Assembly: GCA_964036315.1 (NCBI GenBank)
Contig: OZ038495.1
Location: 25,324,190-25,388,189, forward strand
Direction: 5' to 3'
DNA from: Acanthosepion esculentum
Taxonomy: Eukaryota > Mollusca > Cephalopoda > Sepiida > Sepiidae
DNA length: 64,000 bases
Below, piece after piece: positions 24,972-36,900 of this stretch. Position 1 is the first letter of the stretch. Each line of letters opens with the position of its first letter. Both the position numbers and the translations under genes were made by a program. The notes under the pieces were generated by a model. That model was given only the letters and a program-made list of their open reading frames with translations. It was not told where the DNA came from and ran no database searches.

Positions 24972-25690
24972 ATTTTAATTCTCGTTTTGGCAAGAAATAC
25001 AGCGCTTACAAAATGTATACCTTTCTAGTTTAATTATATTTGTACCTAGAAATAGCTCACTGACAAAATTTATAATTTTCTTGGTTAATTTCATTTGAGG
25101 CAAGAAATAAAACGCCTACGCAATTTAAACATTTCCATTTTAATTTAGTGTGTAGTCGCTTACAAAATTTATACTTTTCGAATTTTATTTTGTAGCCAAA
25201 AATATATGTCTTGCCTAATTTGTAGTTTTCTAGTGTTATTTTGTCTGTGCAAAGAAATACATCGCTTACAAAAATTATACTAGTCTAATTTAGTTTCTAG
25301 CTGAAAATTTCTCGCTTACACGTTTTATACTATTTCAGTTCAATTAAAATTGTTAATTGGGAAGACATACACCGCTTAAAAAATTATACTTTTATACTAT
25401 AATTTATTTTGTGGCCAGAAATAACTCGTTTACAAAATTTATACTTTTCTAATTTGATTTATGTTGTGGCAAGAAATACGACGCTCAGAAAATTTATACT
25501 TTTCAAGTTTAATTCAATTTGTTGCTCAAAATACAATGCTTTTAAAATTATACCTTCTGATTCAATTTTGTTTGTAGACAGAGATAGCTCACTTACAATT
25601 TTAGTTCAATTCCGTTTGTGACCAGAAATAAATCGCTTACAAAATTTATACTTGCCTAGTTTATATTAGTTTGTGGGAAGAAATAGTAGG
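20200..25690 (+). repeat. ~55-bp minisatellite derived from an SLC22 exon 3 acceptor region
   Basis: A 5.5-kb array of roughly 95-100 diverged head-to-tail units; neighbouring units spaced 55 bp were measured at 20433, 20488 and 20543. By eye the consensus is acttttctag, tttaatttagtttgtggcaa, gaaatacctcgcttacaaaa, tttat. The real exon 3 at 54559 has acceptor ttttctag and begins tttaatttagtttgtggcaa, the same as the unit. Read in the exon frame the unit encodes FNLVCGKKYLAYKIYT, an SLC22 TM2-start peptide resembling the exon's [16 protein letters not shown]. The array therefore most likely arose from exon 3 of a related transporter gene copy. A (TA)n run interrupts it at 24918-24967. A segment near 21300-22190 is repeated at 23060-23960 (offset about 1.76 kb). 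Fifty-five is not a multiple of three, so the array is not one long frame. Confidence 0.92.
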
Positions 25691-26060
25691 CTTATCAGCT
25701 TTTTCTTTTACAATTATGTCAGGGTGGTTGTGTAGTTCTTGTGCTGCAATTTTTAGTTGTTTAGAAAGTATTTTTGAAGAATTTTGGCTTTTATCATGCC
25801 GGTCCTTGAATGCCTCGAGCTTAAGTAAGTCTTTAAATTCTGGTGTTGTTTCTAATAATTGTTCATCCTGGAGTTTAACAATGTTTTGTTATAGCGTCTC
25901 GATTTCTATTTTTTTATAAAGTTGATTATATTTACGGTATATATTCCAGTTAGATCCAAGGTTAAGCAATTGTTTTTGGTGCTCAGTAAGTAAGTCTAAC
26001 TTTAATTGTTTCGCTATCATCAAAAGGATGGTGCAGCTTAGAAATTATCTGTTAAAAATT
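25690..26060 (-). pseudogene. Penelope-like (or related) retroelement N-terminal relic
   Basis: On the - strand a frame reads TTPEFKDLLKLEAFKDR, then SKILSKQLKIAAQEL, then HPDIIVKEKADK. The N-x-D-I-V-I-K-x-A-D-K pattern is typical of the region before the reverse transcriptase of Penelope-like elements. A TAA interrupts upstream (near 25890) and the catalytic part is absent; the frame runs straight into the end of the minisatellite. Family call is from memory of the motif. Confidence 0.55.
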
Positions 26061-26169
26061 TTAAGTGCCAGACTATAAAAAGTAAAATAACTCTAGAATT
26101 AAAACAACGTATGTTGCGCCCACTTTCCTGTTTCTTTCTTTTTGTTTCTAAGAATTTTGCTATTATTTC

Positions 26170-26212
<43 letters not shown>

Positions 26213-27355
26213 CAACAAATAAAATTGAATTTACTTACAGAGAAATATCTTTTAAACGACGCTATTTAATTTGTGCTAAAATGACGTTAATTTTTAGCGC
26301 CATCTTATCTAAATTATGTATTTTCTGAAAGATGACTTAATAAATGACTTAATAAAATTGTTCAGTTATATATATATATATATTACATAATTTGAATGTA
26401 ATCGAACTATTTCCTGTCAAGGGCAACATAAATTTAAGTAAATCGTTAACTTTTTCAAACTAATTAGTTGTTAGTCACATTTGAATTCCTTAAATATTTG
26501 TTGAATATTTTTGCTATATTTAATTTCAAATCATAGTTAACTTTATCATCTATTATTGATAAAAATAAATGAATTATTTTTTTAATTTAATTTTTAAATG
26601 ATAACCTTTTCTATTTTATGCATTTATTTTTATCTTTTCCAAGCACGCATGCACACACACACGCACATACATATATATATATATATTAATATTTTAAGTT
26701 CGGAATTTTCGGACACGCCTGTGTCCTTCATCAACAGACCGAAAAATAAACAGAGAAATGGGAATCACTCATCGGCAGATCCTTTTGTATATGGTGTATT
26801 TCTGGTGGAAATCATATTGTTAGCAAAAACCCGATCTTTTTCTGATTCTTCGATTTGCGAGACTTTTTATGAAAATTAACTTAAATTTAAAATTTTGATC
26901 GGTGTAAAAGCGTTAGGCCGGTCTATTATTACTAGTGGGGGTAGTGGGTGAGTGAGATTGTAAACATAGATGAAGAGAGTTATAGGTTGGAGAGGGGAAA
27001 GATGTCTCGCGTATCTCTGGTTGTTGCTAAAATTGTCAGACCAAGTTGTCAAGTTTAGAAAGACACACATAAGAAGCACACGTAGACCCTTTCTTCTAAT
27101 ATATATGATAAATCATAATATTAATGTACGTTATATTTATGTCTAAAAGAAATATCAGAGATAGAGCGTATGTAAATATATGATATAAAAGCAAGAGTTT
27201 GTTTCATATTTGAACGCAATCTTAAACTTTATTTTTAGTGTATATACCCATGTTTTAGTAGACATTAAATCCGTAGTACATATTTTTAACTTTAATAAGT
27301 TTATAAGATGGCGTTCATAAGGAACTATTCAACTTTATTTAATCATCGACTTACT
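26061..27355. other. Unassigned sequence with short microsatellites
   Basis: (TA)n at 26172-26211 and 26367-26382 and a CA/TA stretch at 26652-26686. No gene or transposon could be supported. Confidence 0.4.
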
Positions 27356-27445
27356 TAACTGAGACGGTTGAAGTCCGTCGGATCTAACGACGCTTCCTCC
27401 TGTCAAGAGAGACGCAGATTCGAATCCTGCCTAGAGCATATATTT
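27356..27445 (+). mobile_element. tRNA-like SINE head
   Basis: A-box-like taactgagacggttgaag and B-box agattcgaatcctgc at tRNA-like spacing. No clean cloverleaf acceptor stem is visible, so a SINE remnant is more likely than a tRNA gene. Confidence 0.5.
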
Positions 27446-27602
27446 TTCTTTAAGAAAATTTCTCGAACATTCGGACGGGTAGAGGAAAATAAGTAAATAT
27501 ACAGTTTAATAAATAAACGGATCGTCTACTCAAATATTTGTATCCACTAAAAATAACATTTAAGTAATAAAATGTCTCAGATTAACAAAATTCCACGAAT
27601 TC

Positions 27603-27603
<1 letters not shown>

Positions 27604-27649
<46 letters not shown>

Positions 27650-27672
27650 GCACCCACGCACGCGCGCGCGCG
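27604..27672. repeat. (CA)n/(CG) microsatellite
   Basis: CA run ending in a CG-alternating stretch, a potential Z-DNA former. Confidence 0.95.
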
Positions 27673-27689
27673 GTGGACTCTCCTCTCGT

Positions 27690-28190
27690 GAACGATAAAT
27701 GAAGGTCAGCATAGGATGGTGCCTTTTGTTTTACACCTATGCATGCCATCAGGAGCTACTGTGGAGAAAATCAGGTAAATGAAAGACATATTTCATTTAT
27801 GCTTCCTTAAGTGTGATACTAGCCCAGCCTTGCTGCGGGTGACAAAGCCACACTAACTGATGAAATTTGTTAAAGCAGGATTTTAATGGCGTCTGCTTCA
27901 GAGCTTGACGAAGCTGATCACGGTGCTTCAGTCGACTGTCTTCAAAACCCTTTAACTTAATAAAACATGTCTTACGCCACTCCTTTCAGTTTCATGCTTG
28001 GGCTTCCCAGGGTTTCAGATCAAAGTTGAGACTCTTCAACTTGTCTTTCAATTTGTCTTTGTAGTGTAAGAGTGGACGTCCAACTGAGCGATTGGAGTTT
28101 GGTAGTTGTCCATACAGCACCTTCTTTGGAAGCCTATTCTCATCTATTCTCACAACATGACCAGAACACCTAAACATCTAAGTTGTATCT
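27690..28190 (-). mobile_element. LINE 3' fragment (C-terminus)
   Basis: On the - strand 27992-28177 reads MFRCSGHVVRIDENRLPKKV, then LYGQLPNSNRSVGRP, a well-known C-terminal block of animal LINEs (R..GHV.RM...RLPK...YGEL..G.R..G.P). The rest matches 8093-8510. Confidence 0.8.
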
Positions 28191-28275
28191 TTGCTAGAAT
28201 TGTTTCAATGCCTTAGATGATGTTACATTTCTTCAGTATTGCACTATACTTAACCGTCATCCCATTTTATATCAC

Positions 28276-28283
28276 ATATATAT

Positions 28284-28330
<47 letters not shown>
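28276..28330. repeat. (TA)n microsatellite
   Basis: TA run between the LINE fragment and a SINE. Confidence 0.95.
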
Positions 28331-28333
<3 letters not shown>

Positions 28334-28339
28334 CATCCA

Positions 28340-28475
28340 CAGACAGACTTTTTCGCTGTTTCACAGCTCATCAGTGTGGCTAGACGTCCGGTTGCCTCTA
28401 GCTAGGATCGAAACCCGACTGAATTTGCATCAGTCGGAACTTCTCCCACTAAGCCATCGGCGCACGGCAGGGATG
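28340..28475 (-). mobile_element. tRNA-derived SINE, type 3
   Basis: On the - strand: A-box gatggcttagtgggagaag, anticodon-arm-like gactgatgcaaattcagtc and B-box gtttcgatcctagc, in tRNA order and spacing. No matching acceptor stem was found, so I call it a SINE. Confidence 0.6.
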
Positions 28476-28660
28476 AAGGTGAATTTTGGCGTGTTTATTT
28501 TTAGATTTAGATAAACACACAGTGACTGACAGTGACTCAATTCTGCCGAAGAGTCGTGCAATATTAGCTTAAATAGTCATTGTTTACAAATTCACACCTC
28601 AAACCAGAGAGCTCAACCGAAATTAATTTTTCAGGAGTCAATATTTCAATTTTTCAGGAG

Positions 28661-28662
<2 letters not shown>

Positions 28663-28711
<49 letters not shown>
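28663..28711. repeat. (TA)n microsatellite
   Basis: TA run directly upstream of the transposase relic. Confidence 0.95.
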
Positions 28712-28713
<2 letters not shown>

Positions 28714-28735
28714 TTGACAAAAGAAGAAGCCTGCG

Positions 28736-29390
28736 GAATTGATGGCCTGGTTTGGGTCCAAGAGGACCATAGTCATGGACATTTGGAGGAAGTGGAATCA
28801 GTGTGAGAATAAGGGCGAGTTTACTGCCAAGCGAAAGGCCCACAACATCCGTTCTTCGGCCGTTAGGACCGACGAGTTCGTCGCCGCCGTCAAGGAGACA
28901 ATCTACAATAATGGAAACCAGAGCTACGTCATGATCGCAACAGGCAGAACGACAGGTGGATCTGCAAAGACATCGAGGAGGTTCCCGTCGTGAAGCATAC
29001 GAAGTTTCCCTCCTCCATCATGGTCCTTGGCGTCATCTCCAGCGAGGGGGATGTCGTGCCTCCGTTCTTCGAAAGGGCCTGAGAGTCACCACTGAGATCT
29101 ACCAGGAGGTGCTGAGGAGCGTGGTGAAGCCCTGGGCGGACGAGATCGCTACCGGACCCCTACGTCTTCCAGCAGGACTCCGCCCCTGCACACAAGGCCA
29201 AGACGACCCAGGTGTGGCTGCTAAAGAATGTTCCTCGCCCCTGGTCGCCGCCCTCCTCACCTGACTGCAACCCCCTTGACTATTTCTTCTGAGGCGTGCA
29301 CGATGCCAAGACCAACAAGCACGCCCACAACACGGCCGACTCTCTGAAGGCTGCCATTGAGGAGGCGTTCCCCTGTGCTGGGAGGTCCTG
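28736..29390 (+). pseudogene. Deleted Tc1/mariner-type transposase
   Basis: The N-terminal frame (MAWFGSKRTIVMDIWRKWN, then AKRKAHNIRSSAVRTDEFV) is followed after 28935 in other frames by RQNDRWICKDIEEVPVV, SIMVLGVISSEGDVVPPFF, PYVFQQDSAPAHKAKTTQVW (second catalytic Asp) and SSPDCNPLDYFF (third acidic residue). The jump between the N-terminal part and RQNDRW removes the block with the first catalytic Asp. A frame change near 29075 and a stop after DYFF also break it. The GC-rich coding style differs from the AT-rich surroundings, suggesting a fairly recent arrival. DD41D-like affiliation is inferred. Confidence 0.8.
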
Positions 29391-29999
29391 GTCATTGCAC
29401 CATATAAGCAAAATATTGCATAGCCCCATCGTTCTAGGGAGGTCTTGGTTGACAAGGTAGATTCCATAACGTATCTTTTCTCGCTCGTCTTATCCTGAAC
29501 GATGTGTCGAAATGTTTTTGGGGTCCGGAGGTGAAAGAGATCTTCAAGAAAAGGGATTTTAAAATTATCTATTTTATTAAACACGTCGACTTGCACATTT
29601 TTAACTAGCCAGTGGGATAGCTCTATCAACCCACTGGGGAGCAAGTTCCCCGAGAAACGAAATAACCACGTGTACTCTATATGATATGTAAAAACTTAAC
29701 TGCCTGAAATCACTTTTTATCTCTCTAACATTCCCACGCTAATGTTAACCAATCAAAAATGACTTCCTTTGTTTTGCTGTATCTGACCTCAAAGTTCAAA
29801 ATTAACGAGTCAGAGGAAGATACGATTCTCTAAAAAATTATATTCTGCGAGACTATTATTTAACACCTGATCGGTATCTAGATGGTTGATAATTTGGGAT
29901 TACCAGGTGCTGTAAGCTTTAATGTAACGGTGGTGTAATGTTCCAATTCCAGTTGGGTTCGTTATATTTACTTATGCGCAAATATCAAGATCAAAAGTG
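29391..29999. other. Unassigned sequence
   Basis: May include the 3' non-coding part of the transposon. No gene is supported. Confidence 0.4.
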
Positions 30000-30085
30000 T
30001 GGAGCACCCAGTGCGGATCGAACTCACTACTCAGTTGTAACTGATCTAGAGATACAAGCTTGTTAACCATTATACCACTAATATA
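30000..30085 (-). mobile_element. tRNA-derived SINE, type 1, truncated
   Basis: Matches the head of the SINEs at 18826, 19327 and 48880 (gtgcggatcgaactcactac, then aagcttgttaaccattatac). Confidence 0.8.
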
Positions 30086-30154
30086 GCATTTTTACGATTT
30101 TCTGTGGGAAAGGTAATGATTTATCAAATAAAGTATTCATTACGAAGACGTTAA

Positions 30155-30290
30155 TCTAATCTGTTGGTGGACGTGGACGTGGACGTTACCAAATAGGTAT
30201 ACTTAACGTATTTAATATTGCTACAATTTTTAATAGTTTACAGGTTGCCAGTATAGTTTCTATGCTTCGCATTACATTAACTTTTGATAC
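30155..30290 (+). pseudogene. SLC22-like first coding exon, relic E
   Basis: 30160-30285 translates in one frame to GRGRYQIGILNVFNIATIFN and on to LQVASIVSMLRIT, aligning with copy B ([20 protein letters not shown], then [13 protein letters not shown]). The start ATG and the splice donor are not recognisable. Confidence 0.7.
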
Positions 30291-30313
30291 GACACAATTT
30301 TTGTGATTTGCAG

Positions 30314-30476
30314 ATCGGAAAAAAAAAGAAATATCGAAAAAATGAGGAAATAGGAAGTCGTAATCAATGTTGTTGCTAGATGTAGACGTCACCAAATATT
30401 TATGGTCAGTGTATTGTATATTTTGCCACAGCTTTTTTTATCGGTAGTACAGTTTTCATCATTCCTTAAGACAGTA
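30314..30476 (+). pseudogene. SLC22-like first coding exon, relic D
   Basis: Preceded by an acceptor-like gtgatttgcag and an A-rich leader as in copies A and B. It then has an ATG (about 30341), an early stop, and remains such as TSPNIYGQCIVYFATAF-like and VVQFSSFL reading frames aligned to copy B by nucleotides (gtagacgtcaccaaatattt, tagtacagttttcatcattc). No donor is left. Confidence 0.7.
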
Positions 30477-30479
30477 GCA

Positions 30480-32180
30480 AAGTAACATTTATGATTACTT
30501 TTATTCTAATTTGTCATTTCTTCGGATGTTGTGACTTTGTTGAAACATGTAATCTCGTCCTATTTGAACTTCTGACAGTTTTTCAATGCTTTTATTGAAT
30601 TTTAAAGCTGTTGCTCTAATGTTAAAATCATAGGAAGGAGAACATTTTTATTTATTTTGTGAGGTTATTGATGCGTACAATGAAACTGGATTCTATTCAA
30701 GTTTTTCCGTTCTTTGTGTCGAACTTCAGAGTTGTTAATCGGATATACAGCATCAAGGCCTGAATCATGACAAATATTTTTTTAATCATTACACCCAAAG
30801 CAATGCAGTAAATCCACTATTATTGAGGAGAGACGATTTCTGGTTTGATATTAAATATTTAAACTTGCAACATAAGTGGGAGGAGCATTAGGCAATCTGG
30901 TCTCACAGTAATATTCGGTTTTATCACTCCACGTTGGTTAAATATTTACAATGTTTTCCAGCGATTGCGGAAAGCAAGATATACGGAAAACCATCGGAGA
31001 ATGTACAGGAATCCCTCAATTAATGCGATTTCGAATAGTGCGCTAAAATGTTTATATACTAAAATTGGATTAGTGCATACATAATACTCAATTAGTGCAG
31101 TAAAACATAGTGCAGTTTAATCATAGTAATTGAAAATTGATTTATTTATAGTTACCAATTAATTAAAAATTTTCTAAAATTTAAAAATAGAAAATGGGTA
31201 AATATTTTGTTTATCAAGTATTAAGTTATCTAAGTAATTACAGTAGTGTTAAAAATTGACGGTTATAAATAGATAAATTTGATAATAAAATTACATTTTA
31301 TAATAAAAATAAATTTGATAATAAAAATACATATTTAAATATTTGTCTCTATTAGAATTTCTGTAATATTTTCATGTTTATTTTGAAGGTCTTAAAAGGA
31401 AATTTCTGTTTTTTGTTAAAAAATGAGAGATTTAATTAGATACAGAAATTTGCATTTATTAAAAATATCGAAATACAAAAGATGCATACACTTTCTATGA
31501 AAAGATTATAAATAAAAAAATCAGGTTAAAATAGTAATAATTATTATATGTTTGGAAAATTTGAAGGGGAAATTTCTCAGTACCGCCAATTATATGAAGA
31601 ACAGAAGAATACTATGCGACAAAGCACACTAAATAATTTTTTCATAAAAAATGAGATCAATAAACATTAATTCATAGAATTTTATTGTATCTTTTTATAT
31701 GTACGTATATTTTAATTAAAAATTACACAAATCAGAAATTAATTATGAATGAGACTAAAATTTGAGGTACAAATTACAACATTTCCTATAAGTTATATCC
31801 GATATTCCTGTATATCATATTTGAAGAAAACACTTACAGAAATGAAAGAGAGGCGTGAGAGAAAGAAAAGAATAGACGAAAATAAGAAGTAAGAAAAATA
31901 TCGAGAAAGAAATAAACTAGATAGTTAAAAAACAAAAAGAAAATTTGAACTAGAAGAGAGAAAATTAGATTAACCATTTTAAATATGAAAAAAAATTTCC
32001 AGTCTTCCTTTGTGTTGGTAAATGCAAAGTACATACTGAATATGGATAGATACATATAACATACTTTATCTGTTTTATAAATTTTTATTCAAGATTTGCT
32101 TCATGCTATTACTTTCTCTTCTTCATTCACCTACCTTTTCTCGCAATAACACATATAGTAGGCTTTATTCTACCTATGAA
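30480..32180. other. AT-rich sequence, start of a duplicated block
   Basis: No gene. From about 30880 it resembles 42890 onward (atttacaatgttttc.agcgat), so it belongs to the duplicated exon-1 block. Confidence 0.6.
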
Positions 32181-32500
32181 CGCATCGTTGGGTTCCATGG
32201 TTCAGTCCGTGAAATTGCCAAAAATAGGATCCATATTGTGCATAGACTGTAGAACCTTACATCATAACAAAAGTTCCATAATCAAAAGAATAATGACAAC
32301 ATACGCAAGCTGATTGGTTGAAGCTACTAGATCATGTTCTTTTGTATATCATTTCCTATTTCGAGTTACGTTTCACCGAAAGTATAATATATATTAACCG
32401 ACTCGCATTTGTATGAAAGGAAAAACATATAGAGAGTTGCCTTTCATCTTAACTTCGAAAAGTGTTTCGTCTTAAGACAAAAGTATTTTCTCATTTTCAG
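32180..32500 (+). promoter_or_regulatory. Conserved upstream region of exon 1 copy B (putative promoter or 5'UTR)
   Basis: Shares blocks with the region before relic C: ctatgaacgcatcgttg, gctgattggttgaagctact, gtttcaccgaaagtataata. gattggttgaa also occurs upstream of copy A. An inverted CCAAT (attgg) is inside the shared block. Promoter function is inference. Confidence 0.4.
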
Positions 32501-32673
32501 CGAAAAGGGAAGAGAATTATAAAAAGAAAAATGAAATACGAAGATGTGATCAAAGCTGCTGGCGGATGTGGACGTTACCAAATTGTTATGCTCAATTTAT
32601 TGTATATCGCCACGGTCTTTGATGGTATGCAGATTGGCAGTATAGTTTTCATCATTCCTGAAATGAAACATAG
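32501..32673 (+). CDS. SLC22-like transporter, first coding exon, copy B
   Basis: Acceptor tctcattttcag ends at 32500, the ATG is at 32531 (the first ATG after an A-rich leader), and the donor atag|gtaaag follows 32673. It encodes [20 protein letters not shown] and then TM1 ending at PEMKHR, 47 codons plus two bases. About 27 of 48 residues match copy A by eye. It is nearer to exon 2 than copy A, and the copy between them (43619) is dead, so it is the best first coding exon for the gene. Confidence 0.85.
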
Positions 32674-33773
32674 GTAAAGTTTATAATTATTTTCATTTTA
32701 ATTTATTGTTAAAGATGATGAGACTTTATTTAAATATATAGTTTGGTCGTGTAGAAGCTCTCATGGTAGTTTTTCAATTTTTCTTATGATTTAAGTTTCA
32801 GCAGCCAGTTAAAGGTAAAAACCGTAAGAAAACATTTCTGATTATTCTCACAAATTACAGACGTGTGCAATCCAATCGGGTGGAATAATGTATAGCGGCT
32901 CAGATTGAGCCGAGTTCGAATTCCAGTTAGATCCATTACATTCATTTACGTGCTAATACCCTTGGGAAAGGTATGAATCCTCTTCTCTCCCAGCTATGTG
33001 TAAATAGCAGGACAGACCAGGCCCTATAGCCTTGGATGACAATTGGTCTAAGGCAGAAAGAAATGGCGTCCTACTGCGGGAAAAATCTGCGTCGTCAGTC
33101 ATTTATCGAAAGATCCATGATCGCCTGAGCGTGTGTATCACGCATGGCACATAATTGACAATCCAATCGAATATAAATTCTTGTCGCAATTTTCCGTTGC
33201 CAAGTGCAGAAACTTCAACATGGTTTATTCAAAGTTTTCCTCTTAAGCAAGATATCGGAAGAATATTAAACTTCTTCAAAACCGTGATAATTTTGTCAAG
33301 TATTAAATTAGTCTTATCGAACAACTAAAGTGCTTATAATTTAGTTTTTTTTTTTCTGTATGATGTTACTCAGTTAGTATATTAGCTTCACCTTGAATGT
33401 TAATTTGTAGCACGGACAGTACTTGATGAAGAAGTGACTGATATTGACCACAATTTAAATACAATATGTGTCATGTAAAATAGCTAACATATTTAGAATA
33501 TTGAAATCAATGACGGAAACTCATTCGTAAAAATTACTTTCTGTTTTAGTGAAATGAAAGAAACTGAGTTAGATAAAAAGGCAAAACCTCAAGGTCGTTT
33601 TTTATCTCTTTATATTGAAAACTTTTGCAGATAAAGGGAAATAATTTAGTTGTTTTCATACAATGGACTGTTACCGAATAATCTCGGTGCACGAAAACAC
33701 ACATATTTCTTCAATTATAGTTAGATTATATTGTAATTAGCTGCTGTATTTCTTCTGTTGTATAGGCTACCGT

Positions 33774-33853
<80 letters not shown>

Positions 33854-33902
33854 AAATTATTAAGAGAATTCGATAATTATATTTAAGTGACTCGATGAAT
33901 CA

Positions 33903-33951
<49 letters not shown>

Positions 33952-36900
33952 TGTGTTTATTCTCTTGCCGAATAAATTTAAGTCTGGTGGGACCATGTGA
34001 AAGAATTTCTCGACATATGTTCTGATTATATTTAACGATTAATTTAAGATCAATTCGCATATTAAATTGTTTTACTGACGCTAATCGTGTAAACAGATTT
34101 CGTCAAAATAAATTCGAAATGTTATACATATTTGGTAAATGTACGATTTTGTGCGATCCCGGGTAAATCGGATCCCTATACAGATATTTTAACTGCTAAA
34201 AAATAATCTTAGTTTTGATTTCTATTTTTCCGATAGAAATTTGAGAATAAAAAGTATAAATAATCGCAAATGCAAATGGAAACGGAGGAGAAAACTTAAG
34301 AAACCAACTGAACCTTTCTTAATACAGACCCAAAAGAAAATTATATGAACTTCACTGCAAAATGTTATGCAGACTTGTTTTCCGAATACAATTAATATTA
34401 ATAAATCAATATTGCTATAACATATCTATTACCACACATATTTTATTTATTTATAATGGTCACTGTTTGCTTCTTTATCAGGTTAAGTGTTATATATCAA
34501 TTACCTTTTAAAACTGTATGCCATATAGCGACTTTATTTTATTTTTAATATTTGATATATTATTATAACTGTTATATGATTATTTTATTACGAATATTTT
34601 AATAAGGCGTATTTGCAAATTTATTTATACATTGGCACGAATTAGAGAGACTTGCTTATGTTTTAACCTAACATTTTTAAAGAAGAGTACATATATTTCA
34701 ATTTTTAGAAGTGTTTCGAATCCTAACTCTCACTTTATATTGTTTGTTTTGTTTTTCTCGGTTATTTTCAGTTATATAACATTTAAGCTATAAATAGAAA
34801 CAACAACTACAATAATAATGTTAAATTCTTTGTTAGTAAAAGGAACAGCCCAACATGCAAATTACAAATTGAATACACCAAGTCGAAGCAAGTACAAAAA
34901 TTGAAATATCTGGGAAGTATTTTAACAGTGGACAGAAAGTGCAACACTGAAATCTAAGACGCGTTGGGATAACGAAAAATGCTAATAAGTTATTAATATC
35001 ACATCGCGGTCACGGAATAATGGAGGTAATTAAAGATTAATCCCGTCAAGTCGGCTAAGTCAGCGGATAATAGGTGAGCTATGAAAGATTCGAATATTAT
35101 TGAATTCCCCCCATTATGAACATTATTATATTCACGGACGGAATAGCTGAAAGAAAAGGAATGACAACCATGATTTGTTTTCAGAATGACTTTTAGACCG
35201 CTAAGTTATACACAAAATTATAATTATATATTTACATTTACCCCACGCGGATAAATTATAACACATACAAGCAGTGTGGAAAAACACGAAAAGAGAGAGT
35301 CTTACTTGCAATAATTTCCTGCGGGAATTTGAGCTGCTGGATGATTCACCTGTGTTTTTGGAGCCATATTTAGGATTCCCAGCAGATATTCGCGTAGATC
35401 GGATTTAATTTCTGTTACTAGCGAGGATATATTCCTCTCAAACAGGCATGGTTTTCCCCAAAATGAGGACTGCGAGTCGGAGATATCTAGTGAAGATATA
35501 TTCCCAAAAGAAAACAGGGTCATGGCTTGTAAGCTGGCTAACAAAGCAACTGACTGACTCCTGGAAGCTGGCAAACGGACTGGCCATTTGAAGTGACGTC
35601 ACTAAGAGGCCCTCATGTGACCCACATAACTCCAATTTAATTGAACGGAGATAATTATCCTTGGAAATCCCTACAGTACCTCCCGCAAAAGGCTTTAGAA
35701 CCTGCCATGAGGAGTAACTTTTATTCTGCTCGATGCTGATAAAATAGAAACCTGGGAAATAATTTGTGGAACTACACTGCAGAAAACTATGAATGTATGA
35801 GTGTATATTAAAGAGTTTCAATGTTTCAACAGTGTCTATTCAATATCACAAACATTTCTTCCTGTGTTTCATGTGTATGAACTATTATATCCCCAAAAAA
35901 GAGTGAGTAAATTAAAATAAGAAACCCCTGTGTAATCTAATATGAGACTTGAACCTGGTTACAGTTTGACTTTGTAAATCTGATACTACTGTACATGTTG
36001 TACTGTCTGGCATGTCCCCATTGTCTAAAATATTAAAAATGTGACGAAAAAATACTCTATGAAAATTAGTGAAAAAAAAACAAATAAAATAGTTAATCAA
36101 TTAGGAATAGTTATATTTAACTTTACTGTAGTTATATTAAAATAGAAGCAAAATGAAGCAAACAGAGAGGAAGTAAATTCTCTTTATATAAGACGTCTGG
36201 ATGAACGTTTTCGAAGAAAATCCACAAGTAAAAGTTACTGTTGAGTAAGACCTATTTAATGCAAACCTTGTGAAATCCCTAGTTAAAACTCCGATAAATG
36301 TCAATTATTTAGCCTTTTAGACAACTAGGAAGTTTTTGAGTTACTGAATTTTTCTGTGACAGTAATGCTACCCTTTCCGTTCTGACATTTAACGTGATAT
36401 ATTTCTTTAATTGACACCCCAGAAAAGAAGCTAGTTCATATTTCGCTATGTAACGCGTCAGGAACACCAGTTAATATTTGGCTATCTTTCATGTCATAAA
36501 CAACAGTGTATGGGATTCTATAACAGAAGGGGCTGACGACAAATTTGCACGTGTTATCGCTTTGCCATTGCTGAAATGTATCATAGCGGGTCCTTTAATG
36601 TAGAAAACGTTGTGTGCTTTTTATCCTGTTATGGGCATTGCGCTGTTCGAGAAATAAACATTTCATATTTTCTTGGTTGTTCATATCACCTCTCTGTGGC
36701 TAGTTAATGGGGTACTAATATCACGGAGTGGTTACCGAATAATGATGTTTAATAATATTATTAAGTCTGGTAAGTCAACATATAATTGGCGAGATTTAGA
36801 AAAATGGAATATTCTCAGTTTTTATTTCCCCCATTATGGGCATTATTATATCCATAATATACAAGGGTCATTCAATAAATAAGGTGAATTTTTCGGTATA

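Larger units (their letters stand above)
30880..34340 (+). repeat. Duplicated exon-1 block, copy 1 (paralogous to 42890-46390)
   Basis: Matches in the same order include 30930-31000 with 42930-43020, 32180-32460 with 43300-43600, exon B with relic C, 33230-33430 with 44000-44140, 33465-33750 with 45350-45600, and 33950-34270 with 45760-46390. Lengths between anchors differ because each copy took its own insertions. This is a tandem segmental duplication of the gene's 5' part. Confidence 0.8.

Noticed and set aside
20200..25690. CRISPR-like array of ~55-bp repeats
   Set aside because: Units are contiguous with no unique spacers, and the genome is clearly eukaryotic.
25671..25919. 82-codon + strand frame after the array
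   Set aside because: The opposite strand reads as a Penelope-like protein segment, which is the better explanation.
27356..27445. Functional tRNA gene
   Set aside because: A- and B-box-like motifs exist but no full cloverleaf with paired acceptor stem; likewise for the SINE heads at 16010, 18826, 28340, 30000, 41466 and 48880.
29099..29644. 181-codon open frame on the - strand
   Set aside because: It is antisense to the transposase relic; its GC-rich coding strand simply lacks stops in the opposite frame.
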